Translations under genes and position numbers: made by a program
Assembly (NCBI GenBank): GCA_964017125.1
Contig: OZ024903.1
Span: 108,506,863-108,570,862, forward strand
DNA from: Flabesymbios commensalis
Taxonomy: Eukaryota; Annelida; Polychaeta; Terebellida; Flabelligeridae
Direction of reading: 5' to 3'
Length of the DNA: 64,000 bases
Notes under the pieces: model-generated
Databases searched by the model: none
Told to the model about the DNA's origin: nothing
What the model saw: only the letters and a program-made list of their open reading frames with translations
Part shown: positions 12,374-22,554 of the stretch, piece by piece
How the letters are laid out: every line of letters begins with the position of its first letter
Numbering within the stretch: position 1 is the stretch's first letter

Positions 12374-14552
12374 CTGCTTACCTGTCCTATCTGCCTGCCT
12401 GCCCGCCTGTCTGTCTTATTAACAATTGCGAACTAGGATAGCTCCATGGTGGAGATTTAATAGTACAATGATTTAGTATTATTTTTACAGCTGACGAGGC
12501 ACTGGCTTGTCAGGGGCATTCAACCACCTTGACCTGCCCGGTAACCATGGAGATCAGGATTGACAGTGCAGTATACGGTCACTATGACCACGCGTTTTGC
12601 GGGGGGTCACTGACTCGCACCAATTGTCACCAGGCAGGGGACTTTGACGTGGTGGACGGTCGGTGCTCGGGCCAGCAGACCTGTAGCGTCACTGCGGACA
12701 CGGGCACGTTTGGCGGAGACCCGTGTGGGGGAACTATCAAATACCTACTGGTCCAGTACACATGTGTTCGATGTGAGTATGAAAAAGTCATCCAATTAAA
12801 CATACTAAGTCTTTAAAGCTATACATTGGCATAAAATATTTGGATTCAATATTACACCTGAAGCTATAGTGTTGTGAGCTGGATGGGTTGTGAAGAGAAT
12901 TAAATAGTTTTACAACTAAAAAATAACCGAGCATGAATAATACTTTGAATACATTCCTTTCACGAATTAGTTTTATCTGATAGTCTAGCTGATTTTTTTC
13001 TTCCCATGATTTATTAAATTATGTCCTTTTAATATATATACTGCAATACAGCATCATTCACCAAGACATTTTAAAGTTATTATTAATATAGGCCTATTCT
13101 AGAGCAGCTCCTTTTACCATAACAATTTACATTCACAAAACATCGTTGGTTGGTGGACGATAAAACGTGAATAAAAATCCAATCAGTCAGGTGAAAATAT
13201 CGCCATCTTAAAATATGACATTTCATTTTAATATGCAGGATGTTTAACACACCTTCTTTTTATTCATATTGTATAATTTACAGGTGATGAACATCTAGCT
13301 CTCAACATTATGACATTATCGCTCAGGTGTACGTAATGTTGAATCCAAACATGCTACGCAAATATATAGCTGTAAGTGCTAAGCACGAACATAAAAGAGC
13401 TTTCTAGGAACAAGGTATAAAGCAGGACACATTCTCAATATACTTTGTTGGATATCGTAGATTTGGAGGATGATATTTGAACAGGTGACACAACGATTTG
13501 ATTTTGATGTGGTAGGTTTATCCTACAGTCATGTTGAAATTAAATCAACAAAACAGTCCATTTTCATACCAATATTTTTTGCATGTGTTTGCAAGGTGGT
13601 ACAGCAGCTATTTATAGAATATCTAAGCAAAAAAAACACTTTTAGCATAGGTAAATATGCGAAAATTGTGAATTAATGGTCGTCATGCGCTTATTGACGA
13701 TTCATTGGAAAGCAGGACACCATGTCAGAAGGAGTATTACGCATGACACCATGTTAATACCAGTTAATGTTAGAAAGATTTTTTTCATGACAAATCTACA
13801 GAGGGTGTAATCGCTGTGTAGTTCGTAGATTTACGGGCATACCATTCCAAGCAATGATTTCTGTTCCATAAAAATGTGTTTGTACGATTGCCCTGCTCTG
13901 TGTAACACATAATGCATTTCATACCGTGTGTCCTGATAGAAATATAGTAAATTTATTCATACTTGTTTTGTATAATTTAGTCATATTTGTCTTGTAAGTT
14001 CCTGACCTTATGAGGTGTGACCCCTCTGCTACCTTAACCTTTATCTGTGATCTTTTTCAGCTCATGACCTAGTGACGTGAGCCCCTCTTGACGTGACCCC
14101 TTGACCTTGACCTGTGATCTTTGTGTTTTCAGCTCCTGAACTTGTGACATGTGACCCCTTTACCTTGACCTTGACATGTGATCTTTGTTTTTTTTTCAGC
14201 TCATAACCTAATGTGACGTGTGATCTCTCTATTTTGACCTTGGCGTATGATCTCTATTTTTTCAGCTCCTGACGTTGTAGCATGTGACCCCTCTACCTTG
14301 ACCTTGACCTGTCCAAACATCAGTGAGATTGTGATAGACAGTGCCATATTCGGCCATTATGACCATCAATACTGCGGGAATTCCCTTTCCACGACTAACT
14401 GTCACCAGCAGGGAGATTTTGCCATCGTTGATAATCTGTGTACAGGGAAAGAGACATGTGACGTCGATGTGAACGGGAATACATTCGGAGGTGACCCATG
14501 CCCTGGCACCGCAAAATATCTGCATGTTCATTACAGATGTGTCAGTAAGTAG
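9430..14552 (+). CDS. secreted rhamnose/galactose-binding lectin with two SUEL domains
   Basis: Coding exons: 9430-9517, 12491-12772, 14266-14552 (218 codons). Exon 1 gives a signal peptide: a charged start followed by the core LMLLMYLLLY. Exons 2 and 3 each encode one SUEL (rhamnose-binding lectin) domain, residues about 33-122 and 128-216. Both show the N-terminal Cys, the LTC motif, a CHQ.GDF segment and FGGDPC.GT.KYL...Y.CV. The usual YGR is YGHYD or FGHYD here. Both introns are phase 1, the classic module-shuffling phase. A two-domain protein of this size matches fish-egg and invertebrate lectins that bind rhamnose or galactose outside the cell, often in immunity or fertilisation. The end is uncertain: after CVS either the exon reads on to AAG TAG (14552), or A|GTAAGT at 14544/14545 is a donor and more exons follow. 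No third domain was found downstream. Exon 3 starts inside a tandem repeat. Confidence 0.85.
9608..9700 (+). mobile_element. tRNA-derived SINE head
   Basis: Has a pol III A box (TGGCGCATTGG, 9618-9628) and B box (GGTTCGAACCC, 9669-9679) at tRNA-like spacing. The acceptor arms do not pair, so it is not a working tRNA. It sits in lectin intron 1, 100 bp after exon 1. Confidence 0.6.
10222..10350. repeat. two adjacent palindromes
   Basis: GTGACCTCACCATAATATT occurs twice in direct orientation and is then met by the inverse, AATATTGGTGAGGTCAC (to about 10283). A second hairpin follows: CTGGCCTCGAGGGTCAAGAT pairs with GATCTTGGCTCTCGAGACCAG in weaker form (to about 10337). Both are in lectin intron 1. 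Confidence 0.7.
10437..10965. mobile_element. cluster of decayed CAGCAAACA-family palindrome pieces
   Basis: Words such as GTTGGGTCGGTGTTTGGCC, GCTGGCCCAGCACTGACC, GGTTCAGCGTCGTCGATTG and TCAGTGCCGGGCCAGCG show three or four partly palindromic copies without clear ends. The direct repeat CAGCAGGCGCAGGGTGTTGAA / CAGCAGGCACAGGGTGTTGAA near 10630 and 10730 shows a local duplication. Confidence 0.5.
11184..11294. mobile_element. palindromic MITE, CAGCAAACA family, copy A1
   Basis: Begins CCCCAGCAAACATGAGACG and ends CATGTTTGCTGGGG, the exact inverse of the outer arm. The centre (CCACATTGTGGACGGTGG) sits between inverted TTGGGCC words. At 111 bp with no coding capacity it can fold along nearly its full length. 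Located in lectin intron 1. Confidence 0.85.
11395..11590. mobile_element. TTAA-type MITE family B, degraded copy
   Basis: Carries the family interior (CTTACTGATTCATTTGAATA, CTGAGTTATAGGTCTACG) and the paired GACGTCAGATTTTGACGTCT core. It ends GCAGCGCTGCAAGAGTTAA. The left end lies somewhere around 11340-11395. Confidence 0.65.
11713..11801. mobile_element. palindromic MITE, CAGCAAACA family, copy A2
   Basis: Starts CCCAGCAAACATGAGACG and ends CGTCTCGTGTTTGCTGGG. The interior (GCCCAATGTTGGGCTGATGT) is also met by its own inverse. The ends match copy A1 but the inner arms differ, although the arms of each copy match one another. Confidence 0.85.
11970..12046. repeat. hairpin with TTCGTAGATCCGAAT arms
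   Basis: GATAGCTTCGTAGATCCGAAT is met by ATTCGGATCTACGAATCTAT about 20 bp later. A related word, GATTCGTAGATCCGGATAG, recurs at about 12215. Located in lectin intron 1. Confidence 0.65.
12295..12416. repeat. (CTGT)n microsatellite
   Basis: Tetranucleotide CTGT/GTCT repeats with a few interruptions, about 120 bp, ending 75 bp before exon 2 of the lectin gene. Confidence 0.9.
13996..14265 (+). repeat. tandem duplications of an intron/exon boundary (decoy 3' splice sites)
   Basis: The start of lectin exon 3 and its polypyrimidine tract (TTTTCAGCTCCTGACGTTG, then TGTGACCCC, CTTGACCTTGACCTGT) is preceded by four diverged copies of the same 60-70 bp unit. AG acceptors with the TTTTCAGCTC context lie at 14059-14060, 14131-14132 and 14198-14199; the used one is at 14264-14265. 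A fourth, more decayed unit starts near 13996. In the copy at 14133 the exon frame still reads PELVTCDPFTLTLTC before meeting a stop. Confidence 0.85.
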
Positions 14553-14580
14553 ATAGATTGCATGTATTTTAGCTTTCTGT

Positions 14581-15135
14581 CAATTTACTTGTTAATAGAC
14601 CAGAGCGGTTTAACTTTAAGTAATGTATTTGTTAATAAACGATGGATGTTTAACTTTAAATAATTTATTTGTTCATAGACCAGTGAGGTTCAATTTTAAG
14701 TAATTTATTTGTTTGTAGACAAGTGAGGTTTAACTTTAAGTAATTTATTTGTTTATAGACAAGTGAGGCTTACCTTTAAGTAATTTATATGTTTATAGAC
14801 GAGTTAGGTTTAACTTTAAGTAATTTATTTGCTTATAGACAAGTGAGGTTTAACTTTAAGTAATTTATATGTTTATAGACGAGTTAGGTTTAACTTTAAG
14901 TAATTTATTTGTTTATAGACAAGTGAGGTTTAACTTTAAGTAATTTATATGTTTATAGACGAGTTAGGTTAAACTTTAAGTAATTTATTTGTTTATAGAC
15001 AAGTGAGGTTTAACTTTAAGTAATTTATATGTTTATAGACGAGTTAGGTTTAACTTTAAGTAATTTATTTGTTTGTAGACAAGTGAGGTTTAAATTTAAG
15101 TAGTTTATTTGGTAATAGACGAGTGAGGTGTAACT
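14581..15135 (+). repeat. 40-bp minisatellite with 80-bp higher-order pattern
   Basis: About 14 copies of a 40-bp unit (TAATTTATTTGTTTATAGAC then AAGTGAGGTTTAACTTTAAG). From about 14760 to 15060 two versions alternate (TTTATTTG..GACAAGTGAGG and TTTATATG..GACGAGTTAGG), giving an 80-bp higher-order unit. It lies directly after the lectin stop codon. Confidence 0.9.
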
Positions 15136-15589
15136 TGTTTGTAATTCATCACGTAAATGTTATTGCAGTAATTTCAAATCGCTGTATCCCTTTAGCATTA
15201 TAAAGGTCTAGATTTAATGGATTTAATGATTTAAATGGATTTAATGAAGCACTAATTGAAAGATTCAACCTGTCATTCAGCAAAATATTTTGTTATCTAA
15301 TTTCAAATTTCGTGGATCAAAAGTCAGTGAATTATTTGAAAACAACAGATGCATTGAGTATGCTGTGTCACGTGGAACGATCCAGTTGAAAATAACAAGA
15401 ATTATAAATAATGATGCTTAATCACGGAATAATGAAAATTAGAGTAATGTATATTCCAAATATATTTGAATAATACAATTTCGTCGACTAGCGTTTTTTT
15501 GCGCAAAAATGAACACAGAAGATTTCTAGAAGATTTTGCCAGGAGTGCCACATGCCTAGTACCATCAACTGTAAGTAATTAGTGGATTA

Positions 15590-17415
15590 ACCCTTTTCCT
15601 GCTGATCACGGAACAAAATGTGAGTTTAAAAATCAGAATAGGTCACAAATTAAACAAAAAAAAGGTAATTTGTACCTACTTGAAGTTGTGGGTCGCCGTA
15701 GCGATACCTAATTTCAAGTCGGTGGAAACTTAAATAAATTATCTGAGCAGGATAATGGTTGTCTTTTTCCGTTTAGTTGTCTTATTTTCACCCAGTAGAC
15801 TTTAAGTGAGTGAAAATTACTCATGTTTTTTTAATTTGAAACTAAACATTTACGAATCTCAATGTTTAAGCACATGACAGTAAATTAATCATCTAATCAA
15901 ACGGAATAAAAACGACTGTGGTCGGGTCATAACAATTGTCCTGTTGAGTTATATTAACTATTCTACATTCATTAGAAGCTGGAATTGCTAACGCAATGAA
16001 AAAAATATTTTTCTTTATTTGATTGACTGAACCAACCAACACATACGTTTTATCAATAAAAATAAAACTGAAACTATTTTGAGGGTGCGGGGTCCTGGAA
16101 ATTATGGATTGTTCCCAGTTCACTTTTTAACCCATTTTTCGGCCTCGCTATTCGCTTTTTATAAGAGAAAATGATATAAATATAAATAAAAATGGATCTA
16201 AAATTTTAGGTTTATTTCTTACACTATTTATAGGCTGAAATCTTTGACGTTCGGACCCTAAGGCGATTCGTTTTTTAACCCATGTGCACCCTCTATTTTA
16301 CTAATTGCAATTCAGCAAATGTAAAAATAGGTAATACTATAATTGATGAAGTAAACAGTACAAAACTACTAGGGGTTAATGTAGACAATACTCTCTCCTG
16401 GACTATGCAGGTCGCTCAGGTCAAAAAGTGTACCTCCTACCGTTTATTCCTGTTCAGAACGATAAGAAAATACTTGCCAATAGAAACCAGGATTAAATAT
16501 TATGATTATTATGTTAAACCACTCATTGAATATTGTAGCTCAGTTTGGGGTATCTGCTCGAAAGAAAATCAGACTAAAATCATTAAAATACAAAAGAAAG
16601 CAGCAAGATTAATATTAGAAGCACCTCCCTTAACCCCAAGTAAACAAATGTTTCAACAGCTAAAATGGTTACCGTTTAATGAAATAGTAAAATTTAAGCA
16701 GGTTAGTCTTGTCTATAAAGCAGTTAATGGTAATGCGCCTCAATATATACAGACTATGTTTACTAATATTAAAGACCATTCGAATTATTCACTTAGATCT
16801 TCAGCCAATAAAAAATTATTCGTTCCTAGAACACATCATAAATCCTTATCATACACAGGCGTAATTATATGGAATGCCTTCCCAGAAAACATAAAATCTT
16901 CAAAAACATTTACCAAATTCAAGAACTTGTACATTAAAAAAGTTTTAGAAGAATATAAATATAGCTAATATTAAGTAATTCGCCGATACAATGTAGCATA
17001 TATTGTTCAACAACTATGTTATTCAATTTTGTATATATATTATCATTATTGCTTGTACATAGCTTACACTGCTCTGCAGAGACAAGAGGCAGTATATGCT
17101 TACTTGTATAGTAAGCAGATGCTGCTTTTTGCCTTTGCACGGCAGTACATATACATGTTTTAAAGACTCTTTTCTGATTATGCTGTATATATATTATTAC
17201 TTTATTCATTATTACTTATGTATTATGTATTTTGTATTTTTGAATGTTTGAGGGCCCCAAGGAAGATGGGCAAATGCTCATTGGGTTTACCCTCTTTGAA
17301 TAAAGATTTTATTATTATTATTATTATTATTATTACCGGTATTATTATTTCATTATTTCGTTCAGTTTGAAACTGGCTTAAAGAGTATTTATACGACCCT
17401 AGCAGGAAAAGGGTT
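15590..17415. mobile_element. MITE family C copy split by a LINE insertion
   Basis: The left end is TTAACCCTTTTCCTGCTGA at 15590. The inverse, AGCAGGAAAAGGGTTA, stands at about 17401-17416. The family core (ACTTGAAGTTGTGGGTCGC / GTAGCGATACCTAATTTCA) is at 15680-15715. Between the ends lie a second partial copy of this family (about 15760-15960) and the LINE piece at 16282-17335, so the outer element is older than the LINE insertion. Confidence 0.6.
16275..17337 (+). mobile_element. 5'-truncated LINE (RT C-terminal region and 3' UTR) with (ATT)n tail
   Basis: An open frame of 228 codons (16282-16968) encodes the C-terminal part of a non-LTR reverse transcriptase: KLLGVNVDNTLSW, KPLIEYCSSVWG, IQKKAARLIL, LVYKAVNGNAP, WNAFPENIKSS. 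A 3' untranslated region of 360 bp follows, with a hairpin at 17089-17125 and AATAAA at 17299-17304. It ends in ATT repeats (about 17311-17335), the tail type of CR1/L2-like LINEs. The intact frame suggests a recent, 5'-truncated insertion. It is a different family from the element at 2.8 kb. Confidence 0.85.
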
Positions 17416-17475
17416 ATATACCATTTTCATTTTGTTTTGGAATAATGTGCCGTGTCAGATCTCGTAAATAGCGGA

Positions 17476-17506
17476 GTTGAAACAACGTCATTGACGTTGT
17501 TTCAAC
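17476..17506. repeat. perfect 31-nt palindrome
   Basis: Arms GTTGAAACAACGTCA and TGACGTTGTTTCAAC around a single T. Related to the short GTTG/CAAC palindromic elements of the window. Confidence 0.85.
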
Positions 17507-17705
17507 GTCGCAACAACGTTGTGTGCCCAGTGAGAATATGTTGTCAAGTCAACAGGCGCAGTGTATTATGGGTTACCGGAAGTGTCGGCATATCATACCA
17601 AATGTGTCAGAAAAAGTCTAAGACTCAGACTGTTAGAATGTTGTCAGATGTTCATAAATGGAGATAATGGCGGGAAATCACCCAGAGAGCAAACAATGAG
17701 CCTAC

Positions 17706-17830
17706 TTGACCGAGCGATAGCGTGCTCGGCCTCGAGCCGACAGGAATTTCGAATCCTTTGCCTGGAGGGCAGATTCATCTAATTCACCTCACCATCAGGA
17801 TGAAGAAACAGGATGTGAGGAAACAGCTCA
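17706..17830 (+). mobile_element. tRNA-derived SINE, family with TTTCGAATCC box
   Basis: GACCGAGCGATAGCGTGCTC, then GAATTTCGAATCCTTTGCC and TGGAGGGCAGATTCATCT, then a CTCACC..TCAGGATGA tail. The same order appears at 19930-20065 and, without the head, at 19095-19170. The pol III B box is recognisable and the A box is weak. Confidence 0.5.
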
Positions 17831-18830
17831 GGTGTGCCTACAAGGTCAGATAAAGTTGTAAGCTATCGTTTTAGAAAAATAATAGTTCACTTGTTCACTC
17901 CACACCAACGTTCTTCCCTAATCTCAACCGAAATACGTTTATTTTCCTTAACAGATCATGATAATGTCCTTGGTCGCATTGACAAAACCTTTCCTGTTTC
18001 CTTATTTTAAACAGTAAATGAGGAATAGGTCTACACGTTTTTTTTCTTTTTTCTTTTTTTTAGCAGGCTAGATACTTTTTGATATGAATAAAGTATCCGA
18101 ATAAGCCAAACAATTACTTCCACTTTTGCATTATTTGCATAACCTATTTCTGTATTCAATATAGAAAAATATGTAATAAATCTGGCGGGTTTCAATGATT
18201 TACTTGTTATTTATTTACTAGAGGTATATGCCCTGCTTAGCCTATATCATCACCGGTATATCGAAACACAAGAGGGGGGGTCTTTGAATACATTCCAGAG
18301 TCATTTTCGACCCCCTGTTTTTACAATTCTGGAACCGCCGGCTGTAGCCTAGTGGTTGTAGCCTGCTGGGTCGTGTCCAACTCTTTATCCGGCGGTGGAT
18401 CCAGAATGTAAAAAGGGGTCCTACGAAAATTTGGCTGGCCACCCGACGAAAAATATAATTTTTTCTTCTTAGTTTTTTGAGCTCGGTAAATAATGATTGT
18501 CAAATACAAAGTCTTGGCGATTATGATGTTCAAGAAGATTAGTGGGGGAAGGGGGGGGTTCATGAAACACCTCTGAGTGACAAACAACTGAACCAACTGA
18601 CTCTAGAAGCGCTGGTGCGATTTATATTCCATTGTTCAGCTTCCGAGAAATGACCATGCATTACGGTTATCGTGGTTATTGAAACGACTTGTCAACACGA
18701 TGCTTTACTATAAGCGACACGCAGATGTTACAATACAGTGATATAAGATTAATGACGCTTTCCGTTTATATCTCAGCAGAAGACATCAATATACATGCGT
18801 GTCGATAAAGTCAATATTCCGGATCAGGGC
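17831..18830. other. no gene seen
   Basis: AT-rich sequence. Around 18290-18445 an inverted pair (GACCCCCTGTTTTTACAATTCTGG and its rough inverse CCAGAATGTAAAAAGGGGTC) surrounds AGCCTAGTGGTTGTAGCC, probably another small hAT-like MITE. No exon is supportable. Confidence 0.45.
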
Positions 18831-18935
18831 ACCAGCAAACACGACACTGACCATGGTTGTTTTAATGCTGGACCAGCGTCGCAGACGTTGGGCCAGTATT
18901 GAACCAACGTTGGCTCAAAGCTCGTGTGAGCTGGG
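18831..18935. mobile_element. palindromic MITE, CAGCAAACA family, copy A6
   Basis: Starts ACCAGCAAACACGACACTG and ends CTCGTGTGAGCTGGG. The inner arms (TTAATGCTGGACCAGCG, ACGTTGGGCCAGTATTGAA) are inverted. Slightly decayed at the right end. Confidence 0.7.
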
Positions 18936-19094
18936 CTGCTACCAATGTCTAATTTAATCCAAACAATATAGTAAAAAACTATGTATTTGAGAATAGTTGC
19001 AGCACAGACACTGGGCAATTATTTTCATAAATATTACCTGATAATACATTTTGAAATGAAGGCTAGGTGTAACATGCTGATGAAATCGATAAAT

Positions 19095-19225
19095 CTCGAT
19101 TTTCAAACCCTGTGTCTGGAGGGTAGGGGCATACTACATCAGATTCATCCTCGTGAAACTCACCTGACACAGTTTAGCCTATACGAGCAAGAAAATATCC
19201 TAAGTCTCCATAAAAATAGTTTTTA
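19095..19225 (+). mobile_element. SINE fragment (same family as 17706 and 19930)
   Basis: TTTTCAAACCCTGTGTCTGG, then GAGGGTAGGGGC and CATC...ATTCATCCTCGTGAAACTC, then ACCTGACACAGTTTAGCC. These match the tail order of the SINE at 19930. The 5' head is missing. Confidence 0.5.
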
Positions 19226-19807
19226 CACTGGTCAGGAACTCACGGTTTCTAAACAAACGCACAACATTGAACCTGTGAAGACACAATGCTGGGACAGTGT
19301 CGGGGAGAGTTGGATTCGAACACGTTGTGGGGGATGGGTTTAGCCGCCAACCCCGTCCCAACATTAAATCTCCACCGGTTCAATATCACGTGTTTACTAG
19401 ATGCACCGGTGTTATTATCAGGTCATAGACCCATTCATACTCCGTCAACTACATCGAATAGATCGAATACTAGTTTCTAGGAAACAGAAAATACCAGAAA
19501 ATACCATATGAAAAGCTAATACATTAGCCCTAGACAGTGAACCAATCATGTTTCAATGTTGGGACATCGTCTGCGACGCTGACCCAACATTAAAATACCA
19601 TTGGCTCAATTTTTCATGTCTGATAATATTCCTTGAACCTGTGTTATGATGAAGTGTTATGATCGCTCTACGTTCAAAACAAGTGTATGAATTATTTATT
19701 GTTTAGATGTGCTTCCAGAACATATCCATACATTATACATGTGTTGACATGTTTGTCCAGCGTTTTGCGTGCCCAACCTAAACCGGCAATGTTTCATTGT
19801 CTGGTAG

Positions 19808-19884
19808 GGCCGAGCCCTGGTGTAGCGGTTAAAACTGCCTGCATGTTAAGGCGGGGCTCGCGGGTTCGACCCTCGCTCGACATT
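19808..19884 (+). tRNA. tRNA-like sequence (tRNA pseudogene or SINE head)
   Basis: Can be folded as a tRNA. The acceptor GCCGAGC faces GCTCGAC (6 of 7 pairs), and a 5-bp T stem surrounds TTCGACC. The A box TGGTGTAGCGG lies at 19818-19828 and the B box GGTTCGACCCT at 19863-19873. The anticodon stem closes on an 8-nt loop that includes CAT, so the anticodon is unclear. The odd loop and the SINE right beside it argue for a pseudogene or a young SINE head rather than a working tRNA. Confidence 0.4.
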
Positions 19885-19929
19885 CAGGTTCCAAGGAAAA
19901 AAATATTTATCCCCTGTAACGGTTCAGTA

Positions 19930-20062
19930 TTGTGAGGAACCACCGTAATCGAGAGGTAGTGTGCGCGGCCTCAGACCATCGGTACTCGAATTTCGAACCC
20001 TGTGTCTGGGGCGCGGTGTCATCTCACCATCCTCATGACCCAGTTTAGCGTGTGTGCAGCAT
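19930..20062 (+). mobile_element. tRNA-derived SINE
   Basis: ACCGTAATCGAGAGGTAGTG, then GCGCGGCCTC, GAATTTCGAACCCTGTGTC and a tail of CATCTCACCATCCTCATGACC. Same family as 17706-17830. It ends against the hAT-like MITE at 20056. Confidence 0.5.
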
Positions 20063-20210
20063 GGGCGGATCCAGGATTTGAAAAAGGAGGGGGCGCAGGT
20101 GGTTCGGGGGCGAGTTTTTAGGCCTATTTAGTGCAATTTAGGGGACTTTTTAAAGAATTTGGCTCAAAAACGGGTGGGCGTGCGCCCCCTCTGGATCCGC
20201 GCCTGCTGCA
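20056..20210. mobile_element. hAT-like MITE (GCGGATCCAG ends)
   Basis: Left TGCAGCATGGGCGGATCCAG and right CTGGATCCGCGCCTGCTGCA are inverse with three mismatches. GGATCCGCC-type ends are shared by many hAT-derived MITEs in animals (family knowledge). Non-coding; a related element lies at 54352-54597. Confidence 0.65.
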
Positions 20211-20231
20211 TAAAGGTGGCCTAAAGCCACA

Positions 20232-20726
20232 TTCATTCATTCACGCATTCGTTCATGTATTCATTTATTCGTTCGTTCATTCATTCATTTGTATCCATTC
20301 ACTCACTCACTCATACACCCACCCACACACCAAAAAAACAACCCACCTACGCACCCACCCTCTCACCCACCTACCAACCCACCATTTCACTCCACTCCAC
20401 TCCACTCCACTCCACTCCACTCCACTCCACTCCACTCCACTCCACTCCACTCCACTCCACTCCACTCCACTCCACTCCACTCACTCACTCACTCACTCAC
20501 TCACTCACGCAATCACTCACTCACTCACTCACTCACTCACTCACTCACTCACTCACTCACTCACTCACTCACTCACTCACTCACTCACTCACTCACTCAC
20601 TCACTCACTCACTCACTCACTCACTCACTCACTCACTCACTCACTCACTCATTCACTCACTCACTCACTCACTCACTCACTCACTCACTCACTCACTCAC
20701 TCACTCCTCAATTCATTCATTCAATC
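20232..20726 (+). repeat. (TCCAC)n and (TCAC)n microsatellites
   Basis: A run of CATTCATT/CACTCACT words leads into (TCCAC)n at about 20388-20480 and (ACTC)n at about 20480-20706. Open frames over this region (THSLTHSL) are low-complexity artefacts. Confidence 0.95.
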
Positions 20727-22554
20727 TCTCTTGTTTACAGGAGTAGCTTATTTTCTGAGTGTGACTTCTGATCAATATGACAGAATGAGAGCTGTTTTCA
20801 TTTTGTTTCATGCAGACAATAATCAAATGTTCCATTCTTTTTCTTCCTTGAGGTCTAGTATCACATCGCTGTGCTACATTTCATTAATCAGATTTTTTTT
20901 TAAGATAAATTATTTTGTGACGATTTGTTTTTATTTAAAGTATTTTTTTCGTTTTTTGGCATTAAAACGTCATAGTTTTTCAGCACACACCTACACAACC
21001 GCGACCCATCTTAAAATATGCCCAGATCTGTGTACGCTGATCAAAGTAGCCTACAATTGGTAGTGACCATGAATAAATTTGCAGTAGCAAACTTGAAGGT
21101 GACCGTGACTTTGCAGGTAAAATTAAAGTTTTCTGGCGGCCATTTTGTTTGCCAATTTGAATTTTAAGCAATTTTGTTGGGTTATTTTTTATTATGATAA
21201 ATGTATTTTAAATTTTGCCTATGCATTTTTTGGCGGCCATTTTGAATTTTGGCGGCAATTTAATCTTCAGAATTCAGATCTCAAACTTTAGACATCTGAT
21301 TTTGGACTTGAAACTTTGGTCTTCAGAATTTTGACTTTTGGACTTTATGAATAGATAGACCTATGTTTTTGTTTGTCTTATGGAACCACATTCGGAGAGC
21401 TCAGTAAACACATCGCTTGATTCTCTGTTCGTTTTTTTATTATATCACGTTCAGCGACCCAGGTCCAATCTTAAAATGAAAATATTGGGTCGACGTTTTA
21501 GGCTTGATGGAATTACACAACTGTTATTATTTTATTACTCGAATGTAACATTTAAAAGGCTTCTACTGTCCTTTTCAAACACCCAAGGATGGTTCAATGC
21601 AAGGCCACTGGCCGAGACGCTGGCCCGGTAGCATTATTGGATAAATGTATTTTAAATAATAAATGTAAAGGGTGCAGGTATTGGCACATGCGATTAACGT
21701 CACTATGTGTTTGATTAACGTCACAAAATAAATTTTTAAATCTTGAAAACGCGTGCAGTGATGAGCCTCTGAATATGCACAAAAACTTTTCAAAGCAAAT
21801 AGAGATCCTTACATCCGCATTTGATCCAGATCAACTATCCCTATCGACTACGGAAGTCATAGCACACCTCCTCAATATCTGAGGGGTATTGTGTGAATAT
21901 TTTAAGTGATTGTGATGAAAACTGAAGGAGAAATACCCGGCCGATTGTTGTCCATAGGATAATTATAGTAAAAGTAGCAAGATGTGTTACAAAAGCAAAA
22001 AGCTTGGACAAAAGTATCCATCCAAGCTTAACTAATACCCCTGTCACACCAGCCTACATTTAACCAGCGACTGCTATGGGCTCTCGTACATTCGAATTGT
22101 TGTCAAAGCCTGCAAAATCACAGAATATAACATTCTTTCTGTGATCGCATTGCACTCTCAGAAGCTATCTTGAAATATGAAAATTAGCTGATTTTCGCCT
22201 AATTAATCAGCGTAATTCATCAAGAGTGTTCATAAAAAAAATTGTGAATATCAGAGAAATATTGGCAATTATAGAGCGTTTATGTTGTCATAGCATCAGA
22301 TAGACAAAACTTCAAATGAGCGAAATTTCAAATTATGGAAGGGTTTATTTCTGCGATACAATGAGAAAATGACCTTTGTATTCAGGTGAAATGTTTCTAT
22401 AAGAGCTACAAATAATTTTGCGCAATGTGGGATCAGTCTGACATTTTGCATGGATAAATTCGGAAATGATGTCATGTATTTAAAGCCACCACACCATGTG
22501 TGTTTATTGTCGAGCCAGCCGGACAGACACATTTTTGGCAAACTAGAGCCTATA
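20727..22554. other. no gene seen
   Basis: Intergenic sequence between the lectin gene and the 3' end of EIF2B1. It is AT-rich with local duplications of a GGCGGCCATTTTG word (about 21135-21260) and a MITE fragment at about 21586-21635. No exon is supportable on either strand. Confidence 0.45.

Noticed and set aside
14262-14531. 89-codon minus-strand frame
   Set aside because: Antisense shadow of lectin exon 3.
15530-15580. Possible extra lectin exon (CAG|GAGTGCCACATGCC...ACT|GTAAGT)
   Set aside because: Good splice-like borders, but in the phase left by exon 3 it stops after four codons and shows no domain similarity; kept only as a possibility for an alternative end.
17452-17782. Two overlapping 70-codon plus-strand frames
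   Set aside because: They run across a MITE palindrome and a SINE, without splice context or recognisable protein similarity.
20131-21063. 310-codon open frame rich in THSLTHSL
   Set aside because: It is a translation of the (TCCAC)n/(TCAC)n microsatellite; all three forward frames stay open there, so it is not a gene.
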